A stretch of 59,773 nt of DNA from contig JAQGIP010000006.1 in assembly GCA_028291055.1 (NCBI GenBank), positions 1 through 59,773 of the forward strand. Direction: 5' to 3'. The position numbers and the translations under genes were made by a program. The DNA comes from Caulobacter sp. (GTDB lineage Bacteria; Pseudomonadota; Alphaproteobacteria; Caulobacterales; Caulobacteraceae). The notes under the pieces are model-generated. The model was not told where the DNA came from. It searched no databases and saw only the letters and a program-made list of their open reading frames with translations. Positions 18,784-28,157 of this stretch are shown in pieces (positions within the stretch are counted from its first letter, which is position 1; the number at the start of each line of letters is the position of its first letter).

Positions 18784-21029
18784 GATTTACGCTTGGCCAG
18801 GTATCGGCCCGTGAGGGTGTTGCCGGCCTTGGCGAGATCAGCGGGGACGCCCTCGAACTGCACCGCGCCGCCGTCCTGGCCGGCGCCGGGGCCCAGGTCG
18901 ATCACCCAGTCGGCACGGGAGATGACATCGAGATTGTGCTCGATGACGATCACCGTGGAGCCGCCGTCGACCAGGCGGTCGAAGAGGCCGATCAGGGTGT
19001 CGACGTCGTTCATGTGCAGGCCGGTGGTGGGCTCATCCAGGACGTAGATGTTGCCCGCCTTGCCCAGTTCGGCGGCCAGCTTGAGGCGCTGGCGCTCGCC
19101 GCCCGATAGCGTTGAAAGGGGCTGGCCGAGGGTGAGGTAGCCGAGGCCGACGTCATCCAGGCCCTTGAGGATCTTGGCGATGGCCGGCTCGGTGAAGAAG
19201 GCCACGGCGTCGGTGATGCTCATCGCATAGACCTCGGCGATCGAGCGGCCGCGCAGGTGGTGCTCGAGCACCTCCGGCAGGAAGCGCTTGCCCTCGCAGG
19301 TCTCGCAGACGGTGACCATGGGGTCGAGGTGGGCGAGGTCGGTGAAGATCAGGCCCAGGCCGGCGCAGTCGGGACAGGCGCCCTTGGAGTTGGCGGAAAA
19401 CAGCGCGGCGTCGACGCCGTTGGCCTTGGCGAAGGCCTTGCGGACGTTGTCGAGGATGCCGGTGTAGGTGGCCGTGTTGGAGCGCCGCGAGCCGCGCGCC
19501 AGGGTCTGGTCGATGACGATGGTGTCGGGGTAGGCGAGGGGCAGGCAGCCGAGGATGAGGCTCGACTTGCCCGAGCCGGCGACGCCGGAAACGGCGGTGA
19601 GCACGCCCCGGGGGATGGAGACGCCGACGTCCTTGAGGTTGTTGAGCCTGGCGTGCTCGATCCTGAGCGTCTCGCCGACGGGTTGGCGCACCCTGTCCTT
19701 GATCGGCTGGTGCTTTTCCATGTGGTCGCCGGTGAGCGTGCCGCTGGTCAGCAGGCCCTGGAAATCGCCCTCATAGACGATCTCGCCGCCCTTGCTACCG
19801 GCGAAGGGGCCCATGTCGACCACATGGTCGGCGATGGCGATCATGGCGGGCTTGTGCTCGACGATCAGCACCGTGTTGCCCTTGTCGCGCAGCTGCTGCA
19901 TCAGCCCGGCCAGGCGGCCGACATCGTGGGGGTGGAGGCCGACCGACGGTTCGTCGAAGACATAGGTGATGTCGGTGAGCGAGGAGCCGAGGTGGCGCAC
20001 CATCTTGACCCGCTGGCTCTCGCCGCCGGACAGGGATGAACTCTCGCGGTCGAGGCTCAGATAGCCCAGGCCGATGGTCACCAGGTTGTCCAGCCGCGCG
20101 GCCAGGGCGGCCAGCATGGGGCCCACCTGCGGCGCTTCGATGGTGCGGATCAGGGCGGCCAGTTCGCTGACCTGCAGGGAGGACAGCTCGGCGATGTTGC
20201 GCCCGGCGAGGCGGCTTTCCAGGGCCGCGGCGCTGACGCGGCCGCCGTGGCAGGCGGGGCAGGTCTGGCGGGTGAACAGGCGGTCGTATTCGGCCCGCAC
20301 ATGGGGCTGCAGGGTCTCGGGGTCCTTGGAGCCCAGGGAGCCCTTGATCTTGGAGACCACGCCCAGATAGGTGAGGCTGATCTTGTCGACCTTGATCTTG
20401 CGCCCGTCGTCGAGGTGGAGGAGGTTTTCGCGCTCCTCGGCGGAATAGTCGGCGATCGGCTTGTCGAGATTAAACAGGCCGGAATTGGCATAGGTGGACC
20501 AGCGCCAGCCGCCGACCTCGAACCCCTTCCAGAGCAGGGCGCCGCCGTTGAGGGATTTGCGCTCGTCCACCACCACGGACATGTCCATGGCCACGGCCTG
20601 GCCCACGCCCTCGCACTCAGGGCACATGCCGCGCGGGTCGTTGTAGGAGTAGTAGCCGGGCGCGGGCAGGCGCGGCTCGGCCAGGCGCGAGAAGACGACG
20701 CGCAGCATCTGGGCGGTGTCGGTGACGGTGGCGACGGTGGAGCGCAGGTTGCCGCCCAGCCGCTGCTGATCGACGATGATGGCGGCGGAGATGTTCTCCA
20801 GCAGGTCGGCGTCGGGCTGGCCGTAGTGGGGCATGAACTGCTGGACGAAGGCGGGGTAGGTCTCGTTGATCAGCCGCTGGCTTTCCGCCGCGATGGTGTT
20901 GAACACCAGGGACGACTTGCCCGACCCCGACACCCCGGTGAAGACGGTGATGCGGCGCTTGGGGATGTCCAGGGAGACGTTCTTGAGATTGTTCTCGCGC
21001 GCGCCGCGGATGATGATCGAGCCGTACAT
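18780..21029 (-). CDS. UvrA-like ABC ATPase lacking the UvrB-binding domain
   Basis: A 749-aa protein with two UvrA-type ATPase halves. Walker A motifs are GVSGSGKSS (from residue 32) and GVAGSGKSS; signatures are [12 protein letters not shown] and [12 protein letters not shown]; Walker B segments are [12 protein letters not shown] and [12 protein letters not shown]. Zinc cysteines (CPECEG, CPACHGG, CPDCAG, CETCEG) remain. Canonical UvrA is about 940 aa; here the sequence passes directly from the first ATPase segment to the CPECEG motif, skipping the UvrB-interaction domain. Such paralogues are usually linked to drug tolerance or specialised DNA-lesion binding. It is 5 bp downstream of a 5'-nucleotidase in the same operon. 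Confidence 0.9.
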   Translation of the reverse strand: MYGSIIIRGARENNLKNVSLDIPKRRITVFTGVSGSGKSSLVFNTIAAESQRLINETYPAFVQQFMPHYGQPDADLLENISAAIIVDQQRLGGNLRSTVATVTDTAQMLRVVFSRLAEPRLPAPGYYSYNDPRGMCPECEGVGQAVAMDMSVVVDERKSLNGGALLWKGFEVGGWRWSTYANSGLFNLDKPIADYSAEERENLLHLDDGRKIKVDKISLTYLGVVSKIKGSLGSKDPETLQPHVRAEYDRLFTRQTCPACHGGRVSAAALESRLAGRNIAELSSLQVSELAALIRTIEAPQVGPMLAALAARLDNLVTIGLGYLSLDRESSSLSGGESQRVKMVRHLGSSLTDITYVFDEPSVGLHPHDVGRLAGLMQQLRDKGNTVLIVEHKPAMIAIADHVVDMGPFAGSKGGEIVYEGDFQGLLTSGTLTGDHMEKHQPIKDRVRQPVGETLRIEHARLNNLKDVGVSIPRGVLTAVSGVAGSGKSSLILGCLPLAYPDTIVIDQTLARGSRRSNTATYTGILDNVRKAFAKANGVDAALFSANSKGACPDCAGLGLIFTDLAHLDPMVTVCETCEGKRFLPEVLEHHLRGRSIAEVYAMSITDAVAFFTEPAIAKILKGLDDVGLGYLTLGQPLSTLSGGERQRLKLAAELGKAGNIYVLDEPTTGLHMNDVDTLIGLFDRLVDGGSTVIVIEHNLDVISRADWVIDLGPGAGQDGGAVQFEGVPADLAKAGNTLTGRYLAKRKS

Positions 21030-21034
21030 GGCGG

Positions 21035-21958
21035 CTATTGGTTCCTGATCCCGAAAGGGATGTGGACGCAGGGCGTGCTCTCCGACGCCGGCGTCAGGTG
21101 GCCCAGCTGGTCGTCGAAGAAGATCTGGGGCTTCAGCACATCGAGGATGTTCTTCTTCTCGATGCCGCCGGCCAGGAATAGCTCGTCCGCCTCGATGCCG
21201 AGGTTCTTCATGGTGTTGAGCAGCCGCTCATGGGCCGGCGCGCTGCGGGCCGTGACGATGGAGATGCGCATCGCCTTGCGCGGGTCGTTGGAGCGCCGCG
21301 TGCTCTCGCGCTCGATCTTCTGGATGCCGGCGATGCGCTGCATCAGGGGCATCAGCGGGCCGTTCTTCAGCGGCTTGTCCTTGTTGGTGACCTCGTAGTG
21401 GTGGAACAGCGGCAGGCCCCCGTCGGCATACTGGGACTCCGCCTCGTCGTCGACGAGCACGCCGTCGAAGTCGAAGGCGATGCGCAGCTGGTTGTCGAAG
21501 TCGTGGTCGCGCATCGCGCAGGGCAGGACGTGGCCGGCGGGGTATCCCTTCTCGATGGCGTCCTTCACCTCGTCCTTGTTGGTGCTGAGGTAGAGGCAGG
21601 CGTTGACGGCCTTCATGTAGGGGTAGGGGGTCTCGCCCGACAGGAAGAAGGCGCGCGAGATGTCGAGGTCATAGTGGGGCATGGCCGCCATCATCCGGCG
21701 CCCGGCGTCCGGATCGTTGCGCGACAGCATGACGACCTCGACCGGCGCCTCGTCCGGGAACAGCTTGTTGAGATGGAGCAGCCGCTTGATGAAGGGAAAG
21801 GCGGCGCCGGGCGCCGGGATGTCGGCGCTGTGTTCGGCCTGGTAGGCGCGGAAGGCCTCGAGACCCTCTTCCAGGAAGATCTGATGCTCTTTTGAGAAAT
21901 CGAATAGCGCGGTGGAGGTAATGCCCACCACCAGCTTTTGATCGATGGGATAGGCCAT
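21035..21958 (-). CDS. 5'-nucleotidase, cytosolic cN-I-like family
   Basis: A 307-aa protein resembling the 5'-nucleotidase family PF06189 (LVVGITSTALFDFSKEHQIF, VVMLSRNDPDAGRRMM, DISRAFFLSGETPYPYMKAVNACLYLS). The phosphatase motif IAFDFDGVLVDDEAE supplies the nucleophilic aspartate of the HAD-like fold; IVTARSAPAHERLL and IFFDDQ provide further motif residues. It should dephosphorylate nucleoside 5'-monophosphates in the cytosol. The start follows AGGAAA. It is upstream of, and tightly spaced with, the UvrA-like gene, an unusual pairing. Confidence 0.85.
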   Translation of the reverse strand: MAYPIDQKLVVGITSTALFDFSKEHQIFLEEGLEAFRAYQAEHSADIPAPGAAFPFIKRLLHLNKLFPDEAPVEVVMLSRNDPDAGRRMMAAMPHYDLDISRAFFLSGETPYPYMKAVNACLYLSTNKDEVKDAIEKGYPAGHVLPCAMRDHDFDNQLRIAFDFDGVLVDDEAESQYADGGLPLFHHYEVTNKDKPLKNGPLMPLMQRIAGIQKIERESTRRSNDPRKAMRISIVTARSAPAHERLLNTMKNLGIEADELFLAGGIEKKNILDVLKPQIFFDDQLGHLTPASESTPCVHIPFGIRNQ

Positions 21959-22033
21959 CCGATTTCCTGAATTGAACGGGCTCTAGTTTCATCCAGATCG
22001 ACCTGGACCACAAGCGAACCGAAGTCACGGCAT

Positions 22034-22825
22034 TCAGGCCCGCGCCGTGACGACCCAGGTCGCCGCCTTCAGGGCCACGCGCTCACCATCGCCGCCGGCC
22101 GCGAGCGCCGCGCGCACCTTGGGCTCGGCCGCGGCCCTCAGCTCCGGAGCCTCCCGCAGGATTTTTCCGAGCGGGCCGACCTTCAACAGCACGGTGATCA
22201 TCGCCTCCAGATCGCCGCTGGAAACGTCGTCGTCGTGGGCCTCGATGCTGATCTCGCGAAACCCGGCCGTCTCGAGAAGCCCGCGCACATAGCCCGGGTC
22301 CTCGAAGCTGAACGGCGTGGGGTCCAGCCGGCCTTCCAGGCCCGCCGCCCGAAGCGGCGCGAAGTCCAACGCGTTGTCGGCATAGGCGCGCCAGCAGACG
22401 AAGGTGAGCCGGCCGCCGGGGCTGATCATCCGATGGAAGTTGGCGAAGGCCGCCGCCGGGTCGGTGAAGGCCATGACGCCGAAGCGTGAGAAGACGCCGT
22501 CGACCCCGGCGGCGGGCAGGTCGAGCAGCGTGGCGTCGCCCTCGATGAAGCTCACCTGATCGAGCCCGGCGGCGCGGGCGCGCGCGAGGTCCAGCAGGGG
22601 GCGGGCGATGTCGGCGCCGATCACCCGTCCGCGTGGCCCGACCCTTTCGGCGAGCTGCAGCACCGATTGACCGGCGCCGCAGCCGATGTCGAGGATCACC
22701 TCGCCGGGGCTGGGCGATAGGGCGTCGATGGCGGCGAGGCCCAGCGGCGAGAGCTGAAGGTCCAGCAGTTCGTGGACCTCAACCCAGGCCTGGGCGGCAA
22801 GCAGCCTCGTGCGGGACGACGACAT
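22034..22825 (-). CDS. SAM-dependent methyltransferase
   Basis: A 263-aa class I methyltransferase. Motif I VILDIGCGAGQSVLQLA (about residues 43-59), the acidic strand-2 end GADIA, DATLLDLP, and the FHRMISPGGRLTFVCWR segment are clear. It resembles the UbiE/Methyltransf_11 group; the acceptor is unknown. It is the last gene of an ArsR-DUF1801-AHSA1 operon, a context often seen for small-molecule response genes. Confidence 0.85.
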   Translation of the reverse strand: MSSSRTRLLAAQAWVEVHELLDLQLSPLGLAAIDALSPSPGEVILDIGCGAGQSVLQLAERVGPRGRVIGADIARPLLDLARARAAGLDQVSFIEGDATLLDLPAAGVDGVFSRFGVMAFTDPAAAFANFHRMISPGGRLTFVCWRAYADNALDFAPLRAAGLEGRLDPTPFSFEDPGYVRGLLETAGFREISIEAHDDDVSSGDLEAMITVLLKVGPLGKILREAPELRAAAEPKVRAALAAGGDGERVALKAATWVVTARA

Positions 22826-22846
22826 CCGCGCCGGGTCCGACCGCCC

Positions 22847-23257
22847 TCAATCCTCTCGCGCCAGCGTCTCTTCCAGCTTGGCGAAGAACTGGGCCCAGCC
22901 GTATTTGGCCCCCTGGTAGGCCCGTTCCTGATCGGGCCGGAAGCCCGCCTGTTCCATGCGCAGATGGGCGCCCGTGGCGGTGGGGGTGAGGGTCCAGGTG
23001 ACGGTGCTCTCCAGACCCATGGCGTCCCAGCTGTAGGACAGGACCTTGTTGGGCTCGATCGCGGTGACCTTGCAATCGACGGAGCCCCAGTCGCCGGTCA
23101 GGGTGAAGCCGTGGCCTACCGTGGGGGCGAAGTCGTTCTTCATCAGCCATTCCTCGATCAGGTGCGGCTGGGTCAGCGCGCGCCAGAGCTTTTCCGGCGG
23201 GTAGGAGAAATCCCGCTCGACGACGACGGAGCGGAGTTGCGTGGCGGCTTCGGTCAT
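22847..23257 (-). CDS. SRPBCC/AHSA1-domain protein
   Basis: About 136 aa. VVERDFSYPPEKLWRALTQPHLIEEWLMKNDF is the first strand and helix of an AHSA1/START-like ligand-binding fold; WAQFFAKLEETLA is the terminal helix. Such proteins are regularly encoded beside SdpR-like ArsR regulators and may bind hydrophobic ligands. Start at 23257 is preferred since AAGGA lies 8 nt upstream; an ATG at 23266 is possible. Confidence 0.85.
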   Translation of the reverse strand: MTEAATQLRSVVVERDFSYPPEKLWRALTQPHLIEEWLMKNDFAPTVGHGFTLTGDWGSVDCKVTAIEPNKVLSYSWDAMGLESTVTWTLTPTATGAHLRMEQAGFRPDQERAYQGAKYGWAQFFAKLEETLARED

Positions 23258-23290
23258 TTGATCCATCCTTGTCGGTGGGGGAGGGGGGCG

Positions 23291-23707
23291 TCAGCCGGCC
23301 TTCGGCTTCTTCTTGGGGGCGGTGTTCAGGGCCACGGCGGCGCGGACCAGAGCCTTGAAGGCGGCTTCATCGATCGTCTCGCCCTCGCGGAAATCGATGG
23401 CGCGGCGGGTATTGCCCTCGAGGCTGGAGTTGAAGAGGCCGGTCGGGTCGTCCAGCGCGGCGCCCTTGAAGAAGGTGGTCTTGACGACCTCCTTGTAGGT
23501 TTCGCCGGTGCAGATCATGCCGCCCTGTTCCCACACCGGAACCCCGCGCCACTTCCAGGTTTCGACCACCTCGGGGAGCGCCTGGTGGATGAGGTGGCGG
23601 ATGCGCGCGAGCGTCTCGCCGCGCCAATCGGGCAGCGATTTGATCCGCTCATCGATCAGCCTGGAGGGGTCGGCTCCCGCGCCGTCATCACCCACGCCGC
23701 TGTTCAT
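23291..23707 (-). CDS. DUF1801-type small protein
   Basis: A 138-aa protein, start MNSGVGDDGAG, with the ATG overlapping the ArsR stop (ATGA), so translation is probably coupled. The core ETLARIRHLIHQALPEVVETWKWRGVPVWEQGGMICTGE and the TFFKGAALDDPTGLFN segment fit the DUF1801 (YdhG-like) fold. Biochemical function is unknown. A longer frame running into ArsR is a shadow. Confidence 0.82.
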   Translation of the reverse strand: MNSGVGDDGAGADPSRLIDERIKSLPDWRGETLARIRHLIHQALPEVVETWKWRGVPVWEQGGMICTGETYKEVVKTTFFKGAALDDPTGLFNSSLEGNTRRAIDFREGETIDEAAFKALVRAAVALNTAPKKKPKAG

Positions 23708-24027
23708 TGGTCCATCCTTTTCAGCAGGCCTTCGAGGTCGTCGAACCGGCTGTTCCAGAAGCCGGCCATTTCGTTCGTCCAGTCGCTCAGCGGGGCCAGG
23801 GCGGCGAGCTGGGCGCTGTAATGGGTGTTGCGGCCTTCGTGGCGATCGCGCACCAGCCCGGCCAGTTTCAGGACGCCCAGATGCTTCGAAACGGCCGGCT
23901 GCGAGACGCCGGCCCGGGCGGTGAGCGCGCCCACCGTCTGCTCGCCGTCGCGGCACAGCCGTTCGAAGATGCCCCGGCGGGTCGGATCGGCGAGCGTTCT
24001 GAACAGCAGATCGTGGGCGTCGGGCAT
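23704..24027 (-). CDS. ArsR-family winged-helix regulator (SdpR-like)
   Basis: A 107-aa protein. The wHTH reads LLFRTLADPTRRGIFERLCRDGEQTVGALTARAGVSQPAVSKHLGVLKLAGLV, followed by a DRHEGRNTHYSA wing. No cysteine metal-binding motif of the ArsR type is present (the single CRDG cysteine is not a CxC), so it is probably not a metal sensor. It is the first gene of the operon and likely autoregulatory. The upstream sequence at about 24033-24066 contains GGTTAT/ATAACC-type half-sites. Confidence 0.88.
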   Translation of the reverse strand: MPDAHDLLFRTLADPTRRGIFERLCRDGEQTVGALTARAGVSQPAVSKHLGVLKLAGLVRDRHEGRNTHYSAQLAALAPLSDWTNEMAGFWNSRFDDLEGLLKRMDQ

Positions 24028-24118
24028 CGGTATCGATAACCTGTGGGCTATTGGTTTACGTATAACCAGCGAGATATGGGTTGGTCAAGCAGGATCGAGC
24101 GACGAGGCCGCAAAAGAC

Positions 24119-24140
24119 ATTCATTCTATAATGAGTGAAT
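24119..24140. promoter_or_regulatory. 22-bp AT-rich imperfect palindrome upstream of the mannosidase
   Basis: ATTCATTC-TATAAT-GAGTGAAT matches at 8 of 11 positions by strict pairing of the flanks and centre, with arms agreeing at 7 of 8 bases. It lies 110 bp before the beta-mannosidase start and 91 bp from the ArsR start. It could be an operator or a promoter (TATAAT inside). Confidence 0.45.
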
Positions 24141-24250
24141 ATTGACGCCCCGGGGAATTGCTGACAGCAATCGGGTGGGCGCTCACGCCCCGAGTGACAC
24201 GGCGACGCGCAACACCGACCCGCGGCAAGCGGGCGCTGAAAGGGACGGGA

Positions 24251-26806
24251 ATGCTGGATCGGTGGCGGCTGAAGGATTTCGCCTGCGGCGAGGGCTTGGC
24301 GCGCGGCGCCGAGCGCGGAGAGGGCGAGGGCTGGATCCCGGTTTCCGCGCCGGGCGACACCTACCTCGCCCTGGTCGAAGCCGGCCGGCTCGCCGATCCG
24401 TTCAAGGGCCGGGGCGAAGCCGAGGCTGCCTGGGTGCGGGAGCGGGAATGGTGGTGGACCACCACCTTCGAGGCCGCACCGCCGTCCGATGCGGGCGAGC
24501 GGGTGGAGCTGGTGTTCGAAGGGCTGGATACCTTCGCGGCCATCTATCTGGACGGTGAGCTGATCGGACGCGCGGACAACATGTTCCGCCGCTACGGCTT
24601 CGACATCGCCGCCAGGCTCACGGGCGCGGGCCCCCACACGCTGTCCATCTGCTTCACCCCCCCGACCGTGGCGGTCCCCGAACGGCCCGTGCAGGCCTGG
24701 GCCGCGTTTGCCGACCGGGTCAGCGTCTCGAGGCGCCACCTGATGCGCAAGGCTCAGTTCGGCTGGGGCTGGGACTGGGGTCCAGACCTGCCGACGGTCG
24801 GGGTCTGGGCTCCGGTTCGCCTGGAACGCCGTAGCGGGCCGTGGATCGGCGATGTCCATGCCGTGACCGTGGCGGCCTCGGATGCGCGCGCGCAGGTGCG
24901 GGTGAACCTCGAGTTCGCGGACGCGGCGGGGCGGGATGGCCTCAGGGCCGAGGTGACGTTGAGCGGTCCGGATGGCGTGCAGGCGGCGAGCGGCGTCGTC
25001 GCGGCGGGTGGCCCGGCCAGCCTGGACCTGGCGGTCGACGCCCCGCGCCTGTGGTGGACGGCCGATCTCGGCCAGCAGCCGCTGTATGGCCTGACCGTGC
25101 GCCTGTTCGACGGCGACACGCTGCTGGACGAAAAGACCCGCCGTGTGGGCCTTCGCACCCTGACCCTCGACACCAGCGACGATCCGGACGAGCCGGGAAC
25201 CAGCTTCTTCCGCTTCGTGCTGAACGGCGCGCCCATCTTCGCCAAGGGGGTCTGCTGGATCCCCGCCACCAGCTTCGTGGGCGTGGTCGACGAGGCCCGC
25301 TACCGCGACCTGATCGGCCGCGCGGCGCAAGCCAACATGAACATGATCCGCGTCTGGGGCGGCGGCATCTATGAGCCCGACCTGTTCTACGACCTGTGCG
25401 ACGAGGCGGGGCTGCTGGTGTGGCAGGACTTCATGTTCGCCTGCGCCCACTACCCTGAGGACGATGCGGCCTTCGTGGAGTCGGTGCGCATCGAAGCGCG
25501 CGAGCAGGTGCGCCGGCTGCGCGGCCATGCCTGTCTGGCGCTGTGGTGCGGCAACAATGAAAACCAGGTGCTGAACGACTTCAACAACCGGGTGGCGGGG
25601 GCGCCCACGCAGCTCGACGGGCTGCTCTATTACGACGAAATCCTGCCCGAGGTGGCGGCCGAGCTGGACCCGTCGACGCCCTATCGGCCCAGCAGTCCCT
25701 GGGGCGGGCCCAGTCCCAACAGCATGCGGGCCGGCGACGTGCACAATTGGACGGTCTGGCATGGCGTGCCGCTGGTGGAGGACGAGGACTTCGTCGGCGG
25801 CTTCGACCGCTCGCCGGAAGGGGTGGCCTATACCCGCTACGCCGAGGACATGGCCCGCTTCGTCAGCGAGTTTGGCATCCAGGCCGCGCCGGACATGGCC
25901 ACCCTGCGCCGGTGGATGGCGCCGGAAGACCTGGTGCTGGGCAGCGAAGGGTTCCTCGGCCGGGTGAAGGACGCCCCCGACAAGGCCAATGCGATGATGG
26001 TCAATGTCACCGGCCTTCCCGCCACTCTGGAAGACTATGTCGACTTCACCATGTGGACCCAGGCGGAGGGGATGAAGTTCGGCATAGAACATTATCGCCG
26101 CCGCAAGCCGCACTGCTCCGGTGCGCTGATCTGGCAGTACAACGACTGCTGGCCCTGCATCAGCTGGAGCCTGATCGACTATGACGGGGTGGCCAAGGCC
26201 AGCCACTATGCGGTGGCGCGCGCCTTCGCGCCGGTGATGGGCTCGTTCAAGCCGTTGGGCGACGGGCGCTATGAGCTGTGGGTCACCAACGACACCCTGG
26301 AGCCGGTGCGCGGAGAGGCCGTCGTGGCGCTGGCGCGGCTGGCGGGCGGGGCCGACTGGAGCGAAACGGTGGTGTTCGACATCCCCGCCAACGGCGGCGC
26401 GGCGGTCTGGGCGGGGCAGGCTCGGGATGCCGTCGACCGGGTGCTGACGGTCCGCTCGACCGAGGGGCTGTTTGCGGCCAACCGCCATCTGCTGGCGCCC
26501 ATCGCGCGGCTGCTGCTGGACCCTGCCGCGGCGCCGGTTGCGGTCTTCACCCAGGTCGCCCCGGGCGAACTGCGCGTCGAGGTCTCGGCCAGCGCTTATC
26601 TGACCTTCGTACGGCTGGCGTCGGATCGCGCGGACCTGAGGTTCAGCGACAACTATTTCGACCTGTGCGCCGGTGAAACGCAGGTGGTCACGGTGACCGC
26701 GACCGGCGTGTCCGAGGCGGATGTCCGGGTGGATAGCTGGAACGGCCGGGCCATCAGGCCCCGCGTCCGTCCGCGACCGGGAGAGGGCGGGCGAACCGCG
26801 CGCTGA
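24251..26806 (+). CDS. GH2 beta-mannosidase
   Basis: A 851-aa glycoside hydrolase family 2 protein. It begins with a sugar-binding jelly-roll domain (WWWTTTFE, LVFEGLDTFAAIYLDGE), then an Ig-like domain and a TIM barrel. The acid/base Glu437 is in WCGNNEN and the nucleophile Glu540 in FVSEFGIQA; KAQFGWGWDWGPDLPT and MIRVWGGGIYEPD are typical of the mannosidase branch. It should release terminal beta-mannose from mannan or glycan oligosaccharides. No signal peptide is evident, so cytosolic action is likely. ATG 24251 follows AGGGA. Its 3' end overlaps the convergent acyltransferase gene by 53 bp. Confidence 0.9.
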   Translation: MLDRWRLKDFACGEGLARGAERGEGEGWIPVSAPGDTYLALVEAGRLADPFKGRGEAEAAWVREREWWWTTTFEAAPPSDAGERVELVFEGLDTFAAIYLDGELIGRADNMFRRYGFDIAARLTGAGPHTLSICFTPPTVAVPERPVQAWAAFADRVSVSRRHLMRKAQFGWGWDWGPDLPTVGVWAPVRLERRSGPWIGDVHAVTVAASDARAQVRVNLEFADAAGRDGLRAEVTLSGPDGVQAASGVVAAGGPASLDLAVDAPRLWWTADLGQQPLYGLTVRLFDGDTLLDEKTRRVGLRTLTLDTSDDPDEPGTSFFRFVLNGAPIFAKGVCWIPATSFVGVVDEARYRDLIGRAAQANMNMIRVWGGGIYEPDLFYDLCDEAGLLVWQDFMFACAHYPEDDAAFVESVRIEAREQVRRLRGHACLALWCGNNENQVLNDFNNRVAGAPTQLDGLLYYDEILPEVAAELDPSTPYRPSSPWGGPSPNSMRAGDVHNWTVWHGVPLVEDEDFVGGFDRSPEGVAYTRYAEDMARFVSEFGIQAAPDMATLRRWMAPEDLVLGSEGFLGRVKDAPDKANAMMVNVTGLPATLEDYVDFTMWTQAEGMKFGIEHYRRRKPHCSGALIWQYNDCWPCISWSLIDYDGVAKASHYAVARAFAPVMGSFKPLGDGRYELWVTNDTLEPVRGEAVVALARLAGGADWSETVVFDIPANGGAAVWAGQARDAVDRVLTVRSTEGLFAANRHLLAPIARLLLDPAAAPVAVFTQVAPGELRVEVSASAYLTFVRLASDRADLRFSDNYFDLCAGETQVVTVTATGVSEADVRVDSWNGRAIRPRVRPRPGEGGRTAR

Positions 26807-27887
26807 GGGCGTCGAAGGCGGCGAGGACGGGACGCTTGAGCGCGGGCTCCAGGAAGAGCGCCATGCCCAGGGACGCGGCGACCGCGGCCAGGACGCCGAG
26901 CGCGGTCACGGCCAGAGGCGCCAGACCCAGGCGGGCGGCGGCCAGCATCGCGACGCCGCCGACGTGGAAGTGCAGCAGGTATAGGGGATAGGTGGCCAGG
27001 CCGAGCAGGCGGATGGCCCCGGCCGCGCCGCCGAGATGGCGCAGGGCCAGACCGTTCCAGCGAATGGCGGCGCAGATGGCGGCTGTCAGCGCGAGCCAGA
27101 CCAGGAAGGGTGTCAGCGGCTGGGCGCTTAGGCCGAACGCCAAATGTTCGTTGGCGCAGGCGGAACGGATCTGCAGCCAGGCGGTCGCGACGGTTAGGCC
27201 GGCAAAGGCCAGGCGCGGCCAGCTGAAGCCGTTGCGGGCCGTCGACCAGATGATGATGCCGAGCGCGAAGTAGCAGCCGTGTTGCAGCAGCAGGAAGCGG
27301 GTGTAGGCGCCGAAGTGGTCGGCGACCCCCGGCAGGGAGGTGGCCAGCCAGTAGAAGCCGCTGACCATGGCCAGCTGAAACGCCACGCCCTCCAGATGGC
27401 GGAAGGCATTCCTGGCCAGCAAGAGCAGCACGAGGCCGTAGAAGCAGGCCTCGATCGGCAGGGTCCAGAACTGGCCGCCGATCCAGGGGCCGAGGGGGTA
27501 GAAGGTCAGGCTCTTCAGCCACAGCACCGCCACGCCGCCGGGCGCGCCGCCCCAGGCCAGAAGGATGAGGGCGCCGAGGCTGGCCGCCGCCCACATGCCG
27601 GGAACCAGGCGCGCGATACGGCCGCGCAGGAAGAGGCGCGGGGTGGCGCGCTCGGCCGACCAGGCGATCACGAAGCCGGAGATGACGAAGAAGACCTGCA
27701 CGCCCACCCAGCCGAACCAGCTGACGCCCCACCCGGCCGGCAGGCTGGACGGGCCGCCCAACAGTTGGCGCAGCAGATCGTCGGGCGTGGCCCAGGCCTT
27801 GAAGGCCAGATGGTAGAGCACAACCATCATCGCGGCGGCGAAGCGCACGAGGTCTAGGCCGAGGATGGGGGCGGCCTTGGGGCTCAT
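26754..27887 (-). CDS. Acyltransferase-3 family membrane protein
   Basis: A 377-aa polytopic membrane protein. The N-terminus ILGLDLVRFAAAMMVVLYHL carries the family's conserved R and H (RFxA...YH), and GVQVFFVISGFVIAWS is the second hallmark. About ten hydrophobic segments follow. OafA/NodX-type members O-acylate (often O-acetylate) extracytoplasmic carbohydrates. An upstream in-frame start at 27977 adds a low-complexity, Gly/Arg-rich stretch and is not favoured. The 3' end overlaps the convergent mannosidase gene. Confidence 0.88.
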   Translation of the reverse strand: MSPKAAPILGLDLVRFAAAMMVVLYHLAFKAWATPDDLLRQLLGGPSSLPAGWGVSWFGWVGVQVFFVISGFVIAWSAERATPRLFLRGRIARLVPGMWAAASLGALILLAWGGAPGGVAVLWLKSLTFYPLGPWIGGQFWTLPIEACFYGLVLLLLARNAFRHLEGVAFQLAMVSGFYWLATSLPGVADHFGAYTRFLLLQHGCYFALGIIIWSTARNGFSWPRLAFAGLTVATAWLQIRSACANEHLAFGLSAQPLTPFLVWLALTAAICAAIRWNGLALRHLGGAAGAIRLLGLATYPLYLLHFHVGGVAMLAAARLGLAPLAVTALGVLAAVAASLGMALFLEPALKRPVLAAFDALSARFARPLPVADGRGA

Positions 27888-28069
27888 CGCAATGCGGTGG
27901 GGCGGAGATAGACGGCGGTCACTTCGCTCTCCCCGGCCCAAACCCAGCCCGACGCCGCCGCCGAGAGGGCCGCGCAAGCCGCCATCCTGGTCCGGCTATG
28001 GTTGAGCCTTGGTTACGGAGACCTCGGCGCCCCTGGGTTGGAGGCTTGCCTAAAGATATTCGCTATCCT

Positions 28070-28085
28070 GATAGTTAGTATTGAC
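28070..28085 (+). promoter_or_regulatory. Shared 16-nt operator/promoter element, copy A
   Basis: GATAGTTAGTATTGAC is identical to the minus-strand sequence at 35802-35817. It is read in the direction of the TonB receptor gene and ends 72 nt before its ATG; the other copy ends 73 nt before the MFS transporter start. TTGAC at its end could be the -35 hexamer. Confidence 0.7.
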
Positions 28086-28157
28086 GACCTCGGAGGACTC
28101 TGCCAGTTTTCGGTCATGCGCCGCAGAGCGCTTGCCGATTGGGCACGGGGAGGGAAC

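Noticed and set aside
24056..26488. 810-residue minus-strand frame opposite the mannosidase
   Set aside because: The plus strand encodes a complete GH2 enzyme with both catalytic glutamates; the antisense frame has no recognisable fold.
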